A DNA stretch of 64,000 bases from Burkholderia anthina (GCF_902498995.1 NZ_CABVLY010000036.1:1-64000); one strand, 5' to 3'. Positions 7,708-16,582 are shown, counted from the first letter of the stretch. A program made the numbers and translations. The notes: generated from the letters alone by a model not told the origin.

Positions 7708-8894
7708 GCACATCCGAAACGTCGGGGAACCGGAGCGATCCGGTCGTCATCGTCGGCACGGGCCTCGCCGGTTATACGACGGCGCGCGAGTGGCGCAAGC
7801 TCGACGGCGAGACGCCGCTCGTGATGATCAGCCGTGACGATGGCAGTTTCTATTCGAAGCCGGCACTGTCGAATGCGCTCGCGCAGCGCAAGACGCCCGA
7901 GCAGCTCGCGATGTCCGACGCGCGGACGATGGCGGCGCAGTTGCGCGCGACCATCCTGACGCACTGCGCGGTGCGGCAGATTCGCGCGGCGACGCGCGAG
8001 ATCGTGCTCGACGACGGCCGCGTGCAGCGCTATCGCGCGCTCGTTCTTGCAACCGGCGCGGATGCGCGGCGTGTGCACTGCGAAGGGGACGGCGCGGCCG
8101 ACATCCTGTCGATCAACGATCTGGGCGACTACGCGCGCTTTCGCGACGGGCTGCGCGATTGCCGCTCGGTCGCGCTGCTCGGCGCGGGGCTCATCGGTTG
8201 CGAGTTCGCGAACGATCTGGTCGCGGCGGGGCTGCCCGTCACCGTGATCGATCCCGCCGACGCGCCGCTGTCGCGGCTGCTGCCGCCGGAGGCCGGCGAC
8301 GTGTTCGGACGCGCGCTGAGCGACGCGGGCGTGCGCCTGCGGCTCGGCGCGGGCGTGCAGTCGGTTGCGCGGCTCGCACGCGGGTACCGGCTCGTCCTGA
8401 CGAGCGGCGAGCCGCTCGAGGCCGACCTCGTGGTGTCGGCGATCGGCCTCGTGCCGAGAACCGCGCTCGCGCGGGAAGCGGGGCTCGACGTCGCGGACGG
8501 GATCGTGACCGACGCCTGGTGCCGCACCAGCGTGCCGGACATCTTCGCGCTCGGCGACTGCGCGGCGATCGAAGGACGTGTCCGGCCGTACGTGTTGCCC
8601 ATCATGCACGCGGCACGCGCGCTCGCACAGTGCCTGCGGGGCACGCCGACGCGGGTGGCGTTTCCCGTGATGCCGATCGTCGTGAAGACGCCGGCGATTC
8701 CCGCCGTGGTGGTCGCGGCGGACGGCGGCGGGCGCTGGACCACCGACGTCGGCGTGGGGAACGCGCCGCGTGCGACGCGTGCGCTCTACGCGGATGCCGA
8801 TTCCGGGCGCATCACGGGCTTTGCACTGCTCGATGCCGCGACGGCGGAAAAGGCTGCGTTGCTGAAGACGATGGCCGGCGACGCGCCGTCATAG
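7704..8894 (+). CDS. FAD-dependent NAD(P)H:rubredoxin reductase
   Basis: 396 residues. An N-terminal FAD motif VIVGTGLAGYTTA lies at residues 15-27, a second dinucleotide motif LLGAGLIGCEFAND for NAD(P)H lies in the middle, and the late FALGDCAAI contacts FAD. This is the class of AlkT/RubB rubredoxin reductases, and the overlap with the rubredoxin gene supports that partner. Expected path: NAD(P)H to FAD to rubredoxin to the Rieske oxygenase. The operon ends with a strong terminator 124 bp after the stop. Confidence 0.93.
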   Translation: MSTSETSGNRSDPVVIVGTGLAGYTTAREWRKLDGETPLVMISRDDGSFYSKPALSNALAQRKTPEQLAMSDARTMAAQLRATILTHCAVRQIRAATREIVLDDGRVQRYRALVLATGADARRVHCEGDGAADILSINDLGDYARFRDGLRDCRSVALLGAGLIGCEFANDLVAAGLPVTVIDPADAPLSRLLPPEAGDVFGRALSDAGVRLRLGAGVQSVARLARGYRLVLTSGEPLEADLVVSAIGLVPRTALAREAGLDVADGIVTDAWCRTSVPDIFALGDCAAIEGRVRPYVLPIMHAARALAQCLRGTPTRVAFPVMPIVVKTPAIPAVVVAADGGGRWTTDVGVGNAPRATRALYADADSGRITGFALLDAATAEKAALLKTMAGDAPS

Positions 8895-9017
8895 CGCGGG
8901 CCGCATCGATCCCGAACCGGCGCTTTTCCAGGAGCGCCTTCGACAGGCAGCCCCTTCGCTGACCGACCCCTGTCGCGGACGTGGCCCGCGCGATCTGCGC
9001 GGATCCGTCCGTTCGTT

Positions 9018-9045
9018 GCCGCGAGCACTCGCTCGCGGCTTTTTT
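9018..9045 (+). terminator. Rho-independent terminator of the Rieske/rubredoxin operon
   Basis: A perfect 9-bp stem (GCCGCGAGC at 9018-9026 with GCTCGCGGC at 9031-9039), a 4-base loop and six T residues at 9040-9045. It ends plus-strand transcription just before the convergent LysR gene. Confidence 0.9.
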
Positions 9046-9050
9046 GCCTT

Positions 9051-9992
9051 TCAGTGGAGCGGGCGCACGCCGTCCGGCACCAGCGTCTTCGCAACGCCCG
9101 ACACGAGGCGCCGCAACCAGACGGCGGCGGCGCTGCGATGCGTGCGGTCGTGCCAGAGCTGGTAGTAGGTCAGCGCCTGCGGCTCGCACGGAATCGGTTC
9201 GATGCGCAGCGGCAGCAGCGTGCAGAAATGCGTCGCCAGCGCGCGCGTCGTGGTGAACAGCAGGTTGGAACGCATCAGTACATACGGCGCCATGCCGAAA
9301 TACGGCATCGTCGTCGTGACGTTTCTCGACAGGCCGCCGCGCGCGAGTTCGCGGTCGATGGTGCCGAGCCCCGTTGCGTGATGCGTGGTCACGCCGAGAT
9401 GGTCGGCTTCGCGATAGAGGCTGGCGGTGAGCCGGCCGGGCCTGATCGGATGATCGTTGCGCATCAGGCACACGAGATCGTCTCGACACAGCGGCTGCAG
9501 ATGCAGTTGCTGCGGTGGCGTGCCCCAGTTGCCGACCGCGAGATCGAGCGTGCCGCTTTCGAGCGCGTGTTCGTATCCGCCGTCGACGGTCATCAGGTGC
9601 TGGAACTCGATGCGCGCGCCTGGCGCCTCGTGCTTGAATGCGTCGACGATCGCGGGAAGAAAGAACACGTCGAGATAGTCGGGCGAGCCGATCCGGAACG
9701 TGCGGCGCGTCGTGGCGGGGTCGAACGTGCTGGCGGGATTCAGCACGGCCGCGATGCCCGCGAGCGCCTGGTCGAGCGGCTCGACCAGCGTCATCGCGTG
9801 GCTGGTCGGCACCATCCGGCTGCCGCTGCGGACGAGCAACGGATCGCCGGTGATCGCGCGCAGCCGGCGCAATGCGACGCTGATGGTCGGCTGCGATTGC
9901 CCGAGCAGCGCCGCGGTTCGCGACACGCTCGATTCGGTGATGAGCGTATGAAGAATCTTCAGAAGATGCGCGTCGATGACGTGTCGGGACAT
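9051..9992 (-). CDS. LysR family transcriptional regulator
   Basis: 313 residues. The winged HTH occupies residues 1-65, with SVSRTAALLGQSQPTISVAL as the recognition region, and a two-lobed effector-binding domain fills the rest (DYLDVFFLPAIVDAFKH opening lobe 1). It lies tail-to-tail with the Rieske oxygenase operon and is the only local-type regulator beside it. Control of that operon is a guess, since LysR targets are more often divergent. The 199 bp upstream of its start hold no other gene and should contain its promoter. Confidence 0.93.
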   Translation of the reverse strand: MSRHVIDAHLLKILHTLITESSVSRTAALLGQSQPTISVALRRLRAITGDPLLVRSGSRMVPTSHAMTLVEPLDQALAGIAAVLNPASTFDPATTRRTFRIGSPDYLDVFFLPAIVDAFKHEAPGARIEFQHLMTVDGGYEHALESGTLDLAVGNWGTPPQQLHLQPLCRDDLVCLMRNDHPIRPGRLTASLYREADHLGVTTHHATGLGTIDRELARGGLSRNVTTTMPYFGMAPYVLMRSNLLFTTTRALATHFCTLLPLRIEPIPCEPQALTYYQLWHDRTHRSAAAVWLRRLVSGVAKTLVPDGVRPLH

Positions 9993-10191
9993 ACCGGCTG
10001 CCGATGGGGTGAAGGGTAGCTCGATGTATACGTAGCGATATTTCGGGCGTCAATCGAGCGCGACGCCGGCGGTGTCCGGCAGCCCTTGCGGGGCGGACTT
10101 CATAACGGTGCGGATATCGCGTCTATGTTCGTGCGGCCATGGCCGCCGGGCGATTGCCGGTGCGCCGGCGCCGGCCGTTCCTGCGCGTGCG

Positions 10192-10929
10192 TCAGATCGG
10201 CTTGACGAACAACCCGACCGTGAGCGCGACGCCGATGCAGACGATGCCGATCCGCAGCACGCGCTCGTTGACGCGATGCAGTGCCCACGCGCCGAGCAGG
10301 CCGCCCACGATCGCGCCGCCGCCGAGCGCGATCGCCGCGCGCCAGTGCAGGTCGGGCGAGGTCACGAACAGCACGACCGCCGACGCGTTCATCACGCCGG
10401 CGAGCGCGTTCTTGGTCGACATCGCGTGACGCGGCGACAGGCCGGCCATCGTCAGCGCGGCCATCATCAGGAAGCCGATTCCGCCGCCGAAGTAGCCGCC
10501 GTAGATCGCGATCAGGAACTGCGAGATCGCGGCCGTGACCGGGCCGAGATGCCGTGCGCCCGCCCCGGGCTTGCGGAAGAAGCTGCCCCACGCGAACACG
10601 ACCGTCGCGAACAGCACGAGCCACGGCACGAGGTGCGAGAAGATCGACGACGGGGTTTTCAGCAGCAGCAGCCCGCCGAGCGCGCCGCCGACCACGCTGA
10701 TCGCGAACAGCGCGCGAAACGACAGCTTGCCCGCGCCTTGCACCATGCTCCGGCTGGCCCACCCGGTGGTGACCTGGCCGGGGAACAGCGCGACCGTCGA
10801 CGTGATGTTCGCCGCGAGCGGCGACATGCCCGACACGATCAGCGCGGGCAGCGTGACGAACGAGCCGCCGCCCGCGAGGGCGTTCTGCAGGCCGGCCCAC
10901 AGGCCGGCGAGGATGATGAGAGCGAGCAT
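10192..10929 (-). CDS. Sulfite exporter TauE/SafE family membrane protein
   Basis: 245 residues from the ATG at 10929, the usual family length; the open frame extends upstream to 11085, but that part is Arg/Pro-rich and not typical. It has about eight hydrophobic segments, beginning LALIILAGLWAGLQNALAGG, with the duplicated Gly-rich motif GGSFVTLPAL and GGYFGGGIGFLMMAAL. TauE/SafE proteins export sulfite or organosulfonates, but most members are uncharacterised. It is downstream of nothing obvious on its strand, and its promoter probably lies in 10930-11178. Confidence 0.85.
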   Translation of the reverse strand: MLALIILAGLWAGLQNALAGGGSFVTLPALIVSGMSPLAANITSTVALFPGQVTTGWASRSMVQGAGKLSFRALFAISVVGGALGGLLLLKTPSSIFSHLVPWLVLFATVVFAWGSFFRKPGAGARHLGPVTAAISQFLIAIYGGYFGGGIGFLMMAALTMAGLSPRHAMSTKNALAGVMNASAVVLFVTSPDLHWRAAIALGGGAIVGGLLGAWALHRVNERVLRIGIVCIGVALTVGLFVKPI

Positions 10930-11112
10930 CGGTGCGGGGGCGCAGAGGTGGCGGGCTCGCATGCCGGAGGCGGGCACGCGCGGTGGTCGCTCGATGGTAA
11001 TGCAGGATGGCCGGCGCGCAAATGGGGGCAAGCGCGGGGCTTCGGACGTGCGGGGCCGGGGGGCGAAGGGGGCTTGTCGTGTCACGCGGCCATGTCGCCA
11101 TGCCGTTGTGCC

Positions 11113-11138
11113 GTCGTGTCGTCGTGTCGTCGTGTCGT
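11113..11138. repeat. Short tandem repeat, unit GTCGTGTC
   Basis: Three and a quarter exact copies of the 8-bp unit GTCGTGTC lie in the intergenic stretch between the TauE and DUF488 genes. It is non-coding and too short to suggest more than slippage potential. Confidence 0.7.
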
Positions 11139-11178
11139 TATCGCGCCAACGTCGGTTGGGCGAGCGTCCGGTGCCACG

Positions 11179-11757
11179 TCATTCGTCCGGCTGCGCGGCG
11201 GGTTCTTGCGCTGCCGCATCGCCTTCGACGTCCGGATAGACGATCGAACCGTCCGCCCGGATCACCGCGCCGGCCGTGAGGCGTGCAGGCTCCACGCGGT
11301 GCTTGCCCATGATGTGCAGCACCGTTTCGCCGCGCGCGATCAGGTAGTCGGACACGATGCGCCGGTGACAGCGCCACCACACGGCTTCCGAGCACATGAT
11401 CGCGCAGCGCTGCGCGTGCCCCTGCGCGATCAGCCGGTCGAGGCCCGTTCGAAACTCGGGCGACAGCGCGTAGTCGGCGTAGCGATGGAAGCTGCGGTTC
11501 GTCCAGAAGTCGTTGACCTCGTCGGGCACGCCGCGCGACTTGCCGCGCAGGCCGCCGAGTTCCGCGATGTGCTCGTACGCGATGTCGACCGCGGCCAGCG
11601 CATCGGGCAGCGTCGCTTCGTTGAATTGCGGATTCGTGCGCGAGCGCGTCATCTTGCGGATGTCGGCGAGCAGCGCGATGTCGACCGCGTCGAGCATCTC
11701 GACGAACTCGTCGAGCGTGCGGTTCGAATGACCGATCGTGTAGAACGGGCGCGTCAC
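11179..11757 (-). CDS. DUF488 family protein
   Basis: 192 residues from a GTG at 11757-11755 that overlaps the stop of the upstream gene as GTGA. The opening FYTIGHSNRTLDEFVEML and the motif IMCSEAVWWRCHRRIVSDYL (Cys-x2-E...CHR) define DUF488. The conserved Cys, Glu and Cys-His-Arg suggest a metal- or nucleotide-related activity, but no function is established. The overlap with the DUF2945 gene implies a coupled pair. Confidence 0.9.
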   Translation of the reverse strand: MTRPFYTIGHSNRTLDEFVEMLDAVDIALLADIRKMTRSRTNPQFNEATLPDALAAVDIAYEHIAELGGLRGKSRGVPDEVNDFWTNRSFHRYADYALSPEFRTGLDRLIAQGHAQRCAIMCSEAVWWRCHRRIVSDYLIARGETVLHIMGKHRVEPARLTAGAVIRADGSIVYPDVEGDAAAQEPAAQPDE

Positions 11758-11981
11758 ACGCTGTCCTTGCCCTTGATGCGTTCGAGCACGCGGCCGCGAT
11801 GCGCGGCGATGTGGTCGGTGCGGTCGCTCTTGATCTCGTATTGCGGATCGTCGGACGACGCGCGGTGCCGATGGCCCTTGTAGTCGAAATCCTGCGTGTG
11901 GATCGCGATGATCGTGCCGGTCACGTAACCGGCTTCGGAATTCCAGCGGACGTGGTCGCCCACCCTGAATCGCATCGTCAT
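11754..11981 (-). CDS. DUF2945 (hypervirulence-associated TUDOR-like) protein
   Basis: 75 residues. FRVGDHVRWNSEAGYVTGTI and YEIKSDRTDHIAAHRG are the hallmarks of the small DUF2945/HVA1 family, predicted to have an SH3/Tudor-like barrel. It is cytoplasmic. The family name comes from one report and no mechanism is known. It is first in a two-gene operon with the DUF488 gene. Confidence 0.88.
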   Translation of the reverse strand: MTMRFRVGDHVRWNSEAGYVTGTIIAIHTQDFDYKGHRHRASSDDPQYEIKSDRTDHIAAHRGRVLERIKGKDSV

Positions 11982-12123
11982 GCGGGGAGCCTCCTTGCAT
12001 CGGTGCGTGCGCGGGTTGCACGGTGGTCATTATCGGCGCTGTCGGGGCGCGGAGAAAGATACAGCGGGCAGGGTAGCGCCGTGCGCAATCACCACGCCGT
12101 CCCCCATTTTCCCCTCTTGCTCT

Positions 12124-12175
12124 CGTGAAATTGCCGTGCTAATTTTTCATGAAATTAATTGACGAAAATTTCACG
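12124..12175. promoter_or_regulatory. Candidate operator of the putrescine operon (TGAAATT repeats)
   Basis: CGTGAAATT (12124-12132) and its exact inverse AATTTCACG (12167-12175) flank a second direct copy, CATGAAATT (12148-12156), inside an AT-rich patch. The set lies immediately upstream of the oxidase ribosome site. The operon encodes its own Cro/cI-cupin regulator, which makes autoregulation at this site a natural hypothesis. Confidence 0.5.
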
Positions 12176-12184
12176 GGAGTCCGC

Positions 12185-13474
12185 ATGTTCGTGCAGTCCG
12201 ACCGTCACGTCGCAAGCTACTACGCCGGCACCTACCCGGCGCCGATTCCGCATCGTCCCGCACTGGATGAACGCATCGACGCCGACGTGCTGGTTGTCGG
12301 CGCGGGGTTCAGCGGGCTGCATACGGCGTTGCGCCTCGCGCTCGCGGGCAAGCGCGTGGTCGTGCTGGAAGCGAGCCGCGTCGCGTGGGCGGCGTCGGGC
12401 CGCAACGGCGGGCAGGCGCTGCTCGGCTGGTCGTGCGACATGCAGCCGCTCGAGGCTTCGCTCGGCCGCGACGGCGCGCGCGTGCTGTGGGACAGCATGC
12501 GCTGGGCCGCGGCCGAAGTGCGCGAGCTGCCCGCACGAAACGGTTTCGACATCGACTACCGGCCCGGCAGCCTGTGGGCGGCGGTAAGGCCACGCCGCGT
12601 GGCGATGCTCGCGCAGGCCCGCGACGAAGCGGCCGAGCGGTGGGGCTACGACCGGCTGCGCGTGATCGAGCAGGGCGAGATGCCCGAATGGATCGGCAGC
12701 GCGCGCTATCTGGCCGCGCTTTACGATCCCGAGGCCGGGCACCTGAATCCGCTGAAGCTCGCGCTCGGCCTCGCGCAGACGATCGAACGCGCGGGCGGCC
12801 GCATCTTCGAACAGAGCCGCGTGCTCGATTGTCGCGAGACGGCGGGCGGCCATGTTGCGCGCACCGCGCACGGCGAAGTGCGCGCCGACGTGCTCGTGCT
12901 CGCGTGCAACGCCTACGTCGACCGGCTCGATCCCGAGCTGTCGCGCCGGCTGCTGCCGGTCGGCACGTACCAGGTCGCGACCGCACCGCTTGCCCCGGAC
13001 GTCGCGCGCGCGCTGCTGCCGCGGAACAGTTGCGTGATCGACAACCAGTTCGTGCCCGACTACTTCCGCCTGAGCCCCGACAACCGGCTGCTGTTCGGCG
13101 GCGGCTGCACCTATCTCGGCGGCATACCGGCCGACATCGCGGCGGCGACGCGTCCGCACCTCGAACGCGTGTTCCCGCAACTGAGCGGCGTGCCGCTCGA
13201 TTACGTGTGGGGCGGCCACATCGACATCAGCATGCGGCGCACGCCGGACATCGGCCGCCGCGGCCAGCGCTTCTGGCTGCAGGGCTTTTCTGGGCACGGC
13301 GTGCTGCCGACGCTCGCCGGCGCGCGCGCGGTCGCCGACGCCGTGCTCGGCGACGACCGCCTGCTCGCGCAGTACCAGCGCATTCGCAACCCGCGCTTCC
13401 CCGGCGGCGACCGCCTCGCCGCGCCGCTGGAAGCGATCGGCAAGGCCTGGTACCGTTTGCGCGATACCGTCTGA
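12185..13474 (+). CDS. puuB: FAD-dependent oxidase, gamma-glutamylputrescine oxidase-type (PuuB/OrdL)
   Basis: 429 residues from the ATG at 12185, which has GGGAG at 12175-12179; an upstream ATG at 12149 lies inside the candidate operator and is less likely. The FAD motif VVGAGFSGLHTA is at residues 37-48 and ASGRNGGQAL follows, typical of the DAO/PuuB group. It should oxidise gamma-glutamylputrescine to the aldehyde with H2O2 release in the cytoplasm. The neighbours, a cupin-type PuuR-like regulator and a glutamylputrescine synthetase-like enzyme, support the putrescine pathway; alternative amine substrates are possible. Confidence 0.85.
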   Translation: MFVQSDRHVASYYAGTYPAPIPHRPALDERIDADVLVVGAGFSGLHTALRLALAGKRVVVLEASRVAWAASGRNGGQALLGWSCDMQPLEASLGRDGARVLWDSMRWAAAEVRELPARNGFDIDYRPGSLWAAVRPRRVAMLAQARDEAAERWGYDRLRVIEQGEMPEWIGSARYLAALYDPEAGHLNPLKLALGLAQTIERAGGRIFEQSRVLDCRETAGGHVARTAHGEVRADVLVLACNAYVDRLDPELSRRLLPVGTYQVATAPLAPDVARALLPRNSCVIDNQFVPDYFRLSPDNRLLFGGGCTYLGGIPADIAAATRPHLERVFPQLSGVPLDYVWGGHIDISMRRTPDIGRRGQRFWLQGFSGHGVLPTLAGARAVADAVLGDDRLLAQYQRIRNPRFPGGDRLAAPLEAIGKAWYRLRDTV

Positions 13475-13490
13475 CGCACCGGATTCCAAC

Positions 13491-14048
13491 ATGAACGAAC
13501 AGGAAGAAATAGAAAGTCTGGCGATCCTGATCCGCGATCTGCGCAAGCATCGCAAGGTCACGCTCAACGATCTCGCCGAACGGATCGGCCGCTCGGTCGG
13601 GTTTCTGTCGCAGGTCGAACGCGGGTTGTCGCGCCCGACGGTGGCCGATCTCACCGCGATCGGCGAGGCGCTCGGCGTGCCGACCACGTATTTCTACAGC
13701 CTGAGCAAGCCGCGCAGCGTGCCGTGGGTCACGCGGCCCGACGAGCGGCGCACCGTGTATTACGCGGCCGGCATCACCGACATCCTCGTGTCGCCGAACA
13801 TGCGCTCGCGCTTCTCGATCCTCGAAAGCCATCTCGCGCCCGGCGCGAGCAGCGGCGAGCGGCCGGTCGACGACAGCGACGAGCAGGGCGGCTTCGTGCT
13901 CGAAGGCGAACTGACGATCTGGGTCGACGGCGACGACACGCCCGTCACGCTCGGGCCGAACGACGCGTTCCAGTTGCCCGCGCACAAGCGCTTCCGTTAC
14001 GCGAACCTGAGCGATGCGCCGGCGCGCGTGATCTGGGTTTTCACCTGA
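13491..14048 (+). CDS. puuR: Cro/cI-cupin transcriptional regulator, PuuR-like
   Basis: 185 residues. An N-terminal XRE-type HTH (residues 10-62, with LNDLAERIGRSVGFLSQVER) is followed by a C-terminal cupin (about 105-183, with GGFVLEGELTIWVDGDD). This architecture is that of PuuR-type repressors of putrescine use, where the cupin may sense the polyamine. It sits between the oxidase and the synthetase genes, 17 bp after the former, and so is probably autoregulated with them through the repeats at 12124-12175. Confidence 0.85.
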   Translation: MNEQEEIESLAILIRDLRKHRKVTLNDLAERIGRSVGFLSQVERGLSRPTVADLTAIGEALGVPTTYFYSLSKPRSVPWVTRPDERRTVYYAAGITDILVSPNMRSRFSILESHLAPGASSGERPVDDSDEQGGFVLEGELTIWVDGDDTPVTLGPNDAFQLPAHKRFRYANLSDAPARVIWVFT

Positions 14049-14199
14049 GTTGTCGGCAGGGCGGCCCGACGGATCGCCGTGTTGCCGGCGTGCTGGTTTG
14101 CAGTACTGATCGACATCGGGCATGGGGCATTGATGCATGCCGATGAATCCGGGTCGCCGCAAGGCGGCACCGCCATACAGAACATGGAAAGGATGAGAC

Positions 14200-15546
14200 A
14201 TGGCTGACGTCGTTACCGTGCTGGTCGATGAAGTGCGCGCCTTTCGGCAGGCGCACCCCGAGATCCGTTATGTCGACCTGATCTGTCTCGACCTGCCCGG
14301 GCACTTCTACGGCAAGCGCTATCCGATCGATGCGCTCGAGAAGGTCGCGGCGGGCTCGCTGCTGAAGCTGCCGCAGAACTGCGTGCTGCTCGGCACGCAG
14401 GGCGGCCTCTACAAGATCGGCGATTACTGCTTCAACGACGGCGACCCCGATGCGCCGCGCCGGCTGATTCCGGGCACGCTGAAGCCGGTGCGCTGGGAGC
14501 GTCAGCCGCTCGCACAGATGCTGATCAGTTCCGACGGCACGGACGCGCCGATCGAGTTCGAGCCGCGCGAAGTGCTCGCGCGCGTGCTGCGGCGGTTCGC
14601 GGCGCGCGGGATCCGGCCGGTCGTCGCGTTCGAGCTGGAGTTCTACCTGTTCGCCGCGCAGCTCGCGGACGGGATGCCGCAGTATCCGCGCGACCGCCTG
14701 AGCGACGACCGCGACGATCAGCCGAACATGCACATCGAGCGCCTGTCGCGCTTCTCCGACGTGCTGCACGAGATGGTCGAGGCCGCGTGCGAGCAGGGCG
14801 TCGACGCGACGGTGATCACGGCCGAGCTCGGCCCCGGGCAGTTCGAGATCAACTTCGGCCATACCGACGACGCGTTGCGCGCGGCCGACTGGTCGGCGCT
14901 GTTCTGCCGCAGCACGCGCGGCGTCGCATTGCAGCACGGCTATCGCGCGAGCTTCATGGGCAAGCCGTATCTGCACGCGCCGGGCAGCGGGATGCACGTG
15001 CACGTGAGCCTGTACGACGAAGCCGGCCGCAACCTGCTCGCCGCGGACGGGCAGCGGCCGTTGCGGCATGCGGTGGCCGGCTGTCTCGCGCTGCTGCCGC
15101 ATTGCATGCCGGTGTTCGCGCCGAATCACAATGCGTTCCGGCGCTACGGATCGATGGTGAACGCGGCGAGCCGCGCGAGCTGGGGTTTCGAGGATCGCGA
15201 CGCGTGCATCCGGATTCCGGAGTCGGATGCGCGCAACCTGCGGATCGAGCATCGGCTCGCGAGCGCGGACGCGAATCCGTACCTGGTGCTCGCGGCGATC
15301 CTCACCGGCATGGAGCACGGGCTCGACGCGCGGAAGGAGCCGATTGCCCCGCTCAACGACGATCGCGGCAGCGGGATCGATTTCCCGAAGGAGATGCTGT
15401 CGGCCGTCGCGGCGATGCAGGATCACGCGGCCGTGCGCGACGGGCTCGGCAGCGAATTCGTGATGGTGTATTGCGAGAACAAGCGGCAGGAGGAGCTGGA
15501 TTTCCGTAACGAGATCGGTGCGCGGGAGTATCGGTGGTTTCTGTGA
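14200..15546 (+). CDS. puuA: Glutamine synthetase-like enzyme, gamma-glutamylputrescine synthetase-type
   Basis: 448 residues, type of PuuA/GlnT rather than classical GlnA. Metal and ATP motifs are visible: AFELEFYLF near 143-151, the GSGMHVHVSL loop near 264-273, and NHNAFRRYG near 308. The enzyme should ligate glutamate to putrescine or another amine with ATP. It follows the regulator by 151 bp, with AAGGA before its ATG. Together with the oxidase it covers the first two steps of the Puu route; the dehydrogenase (PuuC) and hydrolase (PuuD) are not in the window. Confidence 0.85.
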   Translation: MADVVTVLVDEVRAFRQAHPEIRYVDLICLDLPGHFYGKRYPIDALEKVAAGSLLKLPQNCVLLGTQGGLYKIGDYCFNDGDPDAPRRLIPGTLKPVRWERQPLAQMLISSDGTDAPIEFEPREVLARVLRRFAARGIRPVVAFELEFYLFAAQLADGMPQYPRDRLSDDRDDQPNMHIERLSRFSDVLHEMVEAACEQGVDATVITAELGPGQFEINFGHTDDALRAADWSALFCRSTRGVALQHGYRASFMGKPYLHAPGSGMHVHVSLYDEAGRNLLAADGQRPLRHAVAGCLALLPHCMPVFAPNHNAFRRYGSMVNAASRASWGFEDRDACIRIPESDARNLRIEHRLASADANPYLVLAAILTGMEHGLDARKEPIAPLNDDRGSGIDFPKEMLSAVAAMQDHAAVRDGLGSEFVMVYCENKRQEELDFRNEIGAREYRWFL

Positions 15547-15555
15547 CGAAAGGGG

Positions 15556-15575
15556 CGGGGGAGTCCGCTCCCCCG
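15556..15575. terminator. Hairpin between convergent genes
   Basis: A perfect 8-bp stem, CGGGGGAG (15556-15563) with CTCCCCCG (15568-15575), and a TCCG loop lie between the synthetase stop and the convergent nuclease-like gene. There is no T-run, so this may be a weak or bidirectional terminator. Confidence 0.5.
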
Positions 15576-15619
15576 TTCGTCTCCCGCATTTCGGTCGGTG
15601 GCCGGGCGAGGTCCGTCGG

Positions 15620-16582
15620 TCAGTCGTTGGCGAATCTGAAAAGGCCCAACGTCGAAATACCGAAAAAAGCTTTCAATGCGGCGGCAAGTGCAAGGCGTTG
15701 TTCCAGCCATTCCGCTTTATGGTCGAAGAATCGAGCCGCGCCTTGCTGCAGCTGCTGGCGTTCGACCCCTGCGCGCAGCAAGCCGAACGCGAGGAATCGT
15801 TCCAGGAAGTCGGCACGGTCTTCGTCGAAGCCGAGCAGATTCCTGACTTCGGACAGCGACATGCGAGCGGTCTCGTTCGCCTGATTGTCAGGGGCGGTCG
15901 AGCGACGAATGAAGGCAGTCAGTTGCTCGTGCAGCGTATTGCCCGAGTCGACGGGTTCAGGATCACTATGGAAGGTGATGTCCGAATGGTCGGTGAAGCA
16001 ATAGTTGTGCTTCAGCACCTTGACCTGCGTGTGAGGGGGGATCGAGACCAGTCCTTCGAACGCCGGCAACCTGCACCATTCGTGACCACCGATACATGCG
16101 ACTTCGATGGCGATGGAGGAAGGGTTGTATGTGAGCACGCATCCTCCCCGAGAGAGCGATGGCTCATGCAGCTCCATTTCCAGGCGGGTGTGAAAGATCG
16201 GCGCGACGTAAGCGACGCCGGTCGGATTCTTTTTCCACATCGCGTGAAGGATGTTGTGCTGCCAGACCGTCGGATCCTCCTTGTCGGCTGGATCGTTCGG
16301 TGCCCTGAGCGCGAAGGAGTAAAACGGCGCCAGCGGCCAGCCCTTCGTCGCACAGAACTTGTTTCGCTGGTCGTAAAGCGTTCCTTTCGTCAGAAAGTCG
16401 CTGGTCTTGAACTGACAGTAGAACGAAGTGAGCCCGACGATTTCTGCGTCGTAACCGAGGTATTTCTCTTTTCCCGGAGATATCTTCAGCATCTTGTACG
16501 CGTTGCCGGACGAGTAGAACTCGTGGACGAGAAGGCGTTGAACGTAAAGTTCCAGTTCGCTCTCAATGAAGTCACTTTTCAT
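15620..16582 (-). CDS. Uncharacterised protein with a PD-(D/E)XK-like core
   Basis: 320 residues, not assigned to a named family. Near the N-terminus YLGYDAEIVG and FYCQFKTSDF give the order D45, E47, Q57-x-K59, which resembles the D...(E/Q)xK active site of restriction-endonuclease-fold proteins. HNILHAMWKKNP and VAYVAPIFHTRLEMELHE follow, a layout I associate with uncharacterised stand-alone proteins carrying the same GYDA/QFK pair. No methylase, helicase or other defence partner is adjacent. Local GC is near 45-55%, well under the flanks, which suggests horizontal acquisition. The nuclease idea is inference and the biological role is unknown. Confidence 0.7.
   Translation of the reverse strand: MKSDFIESELELYVQRLLVHEFYSSGNAYKMLKISPGKEKYLGYDAEIVGLTSFYCQFKTSDFLTKGTLYDQRNKFCATKGWPLAPFYSFALRAPNDPADKEDPTVWQHNILHAMWKKNPTGVAYVAPIFHTRLEMELHEPSLSRGGCVLTYNPSSIAIEVACIGGHEWCRLPAFEGLVSIPPHTQVKVLKHNYCFTDHSDITFHSDPEPVDSGNTLHEQLTAFIRRSTAPDNQANETARMSLSEVRNLLGFDEDRADFLERFLAFGLLRAGVERQQLQQGAARFFDHKAEWLEQRLALAAALKAFFGISTLGLFRFAND

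Noticed and set aside
11113..11138. GTCGTGTC tandem repeat as a phase-variation tract
   Set aside because: It is not inside or close to the start of any gene, and only about three copies are present.
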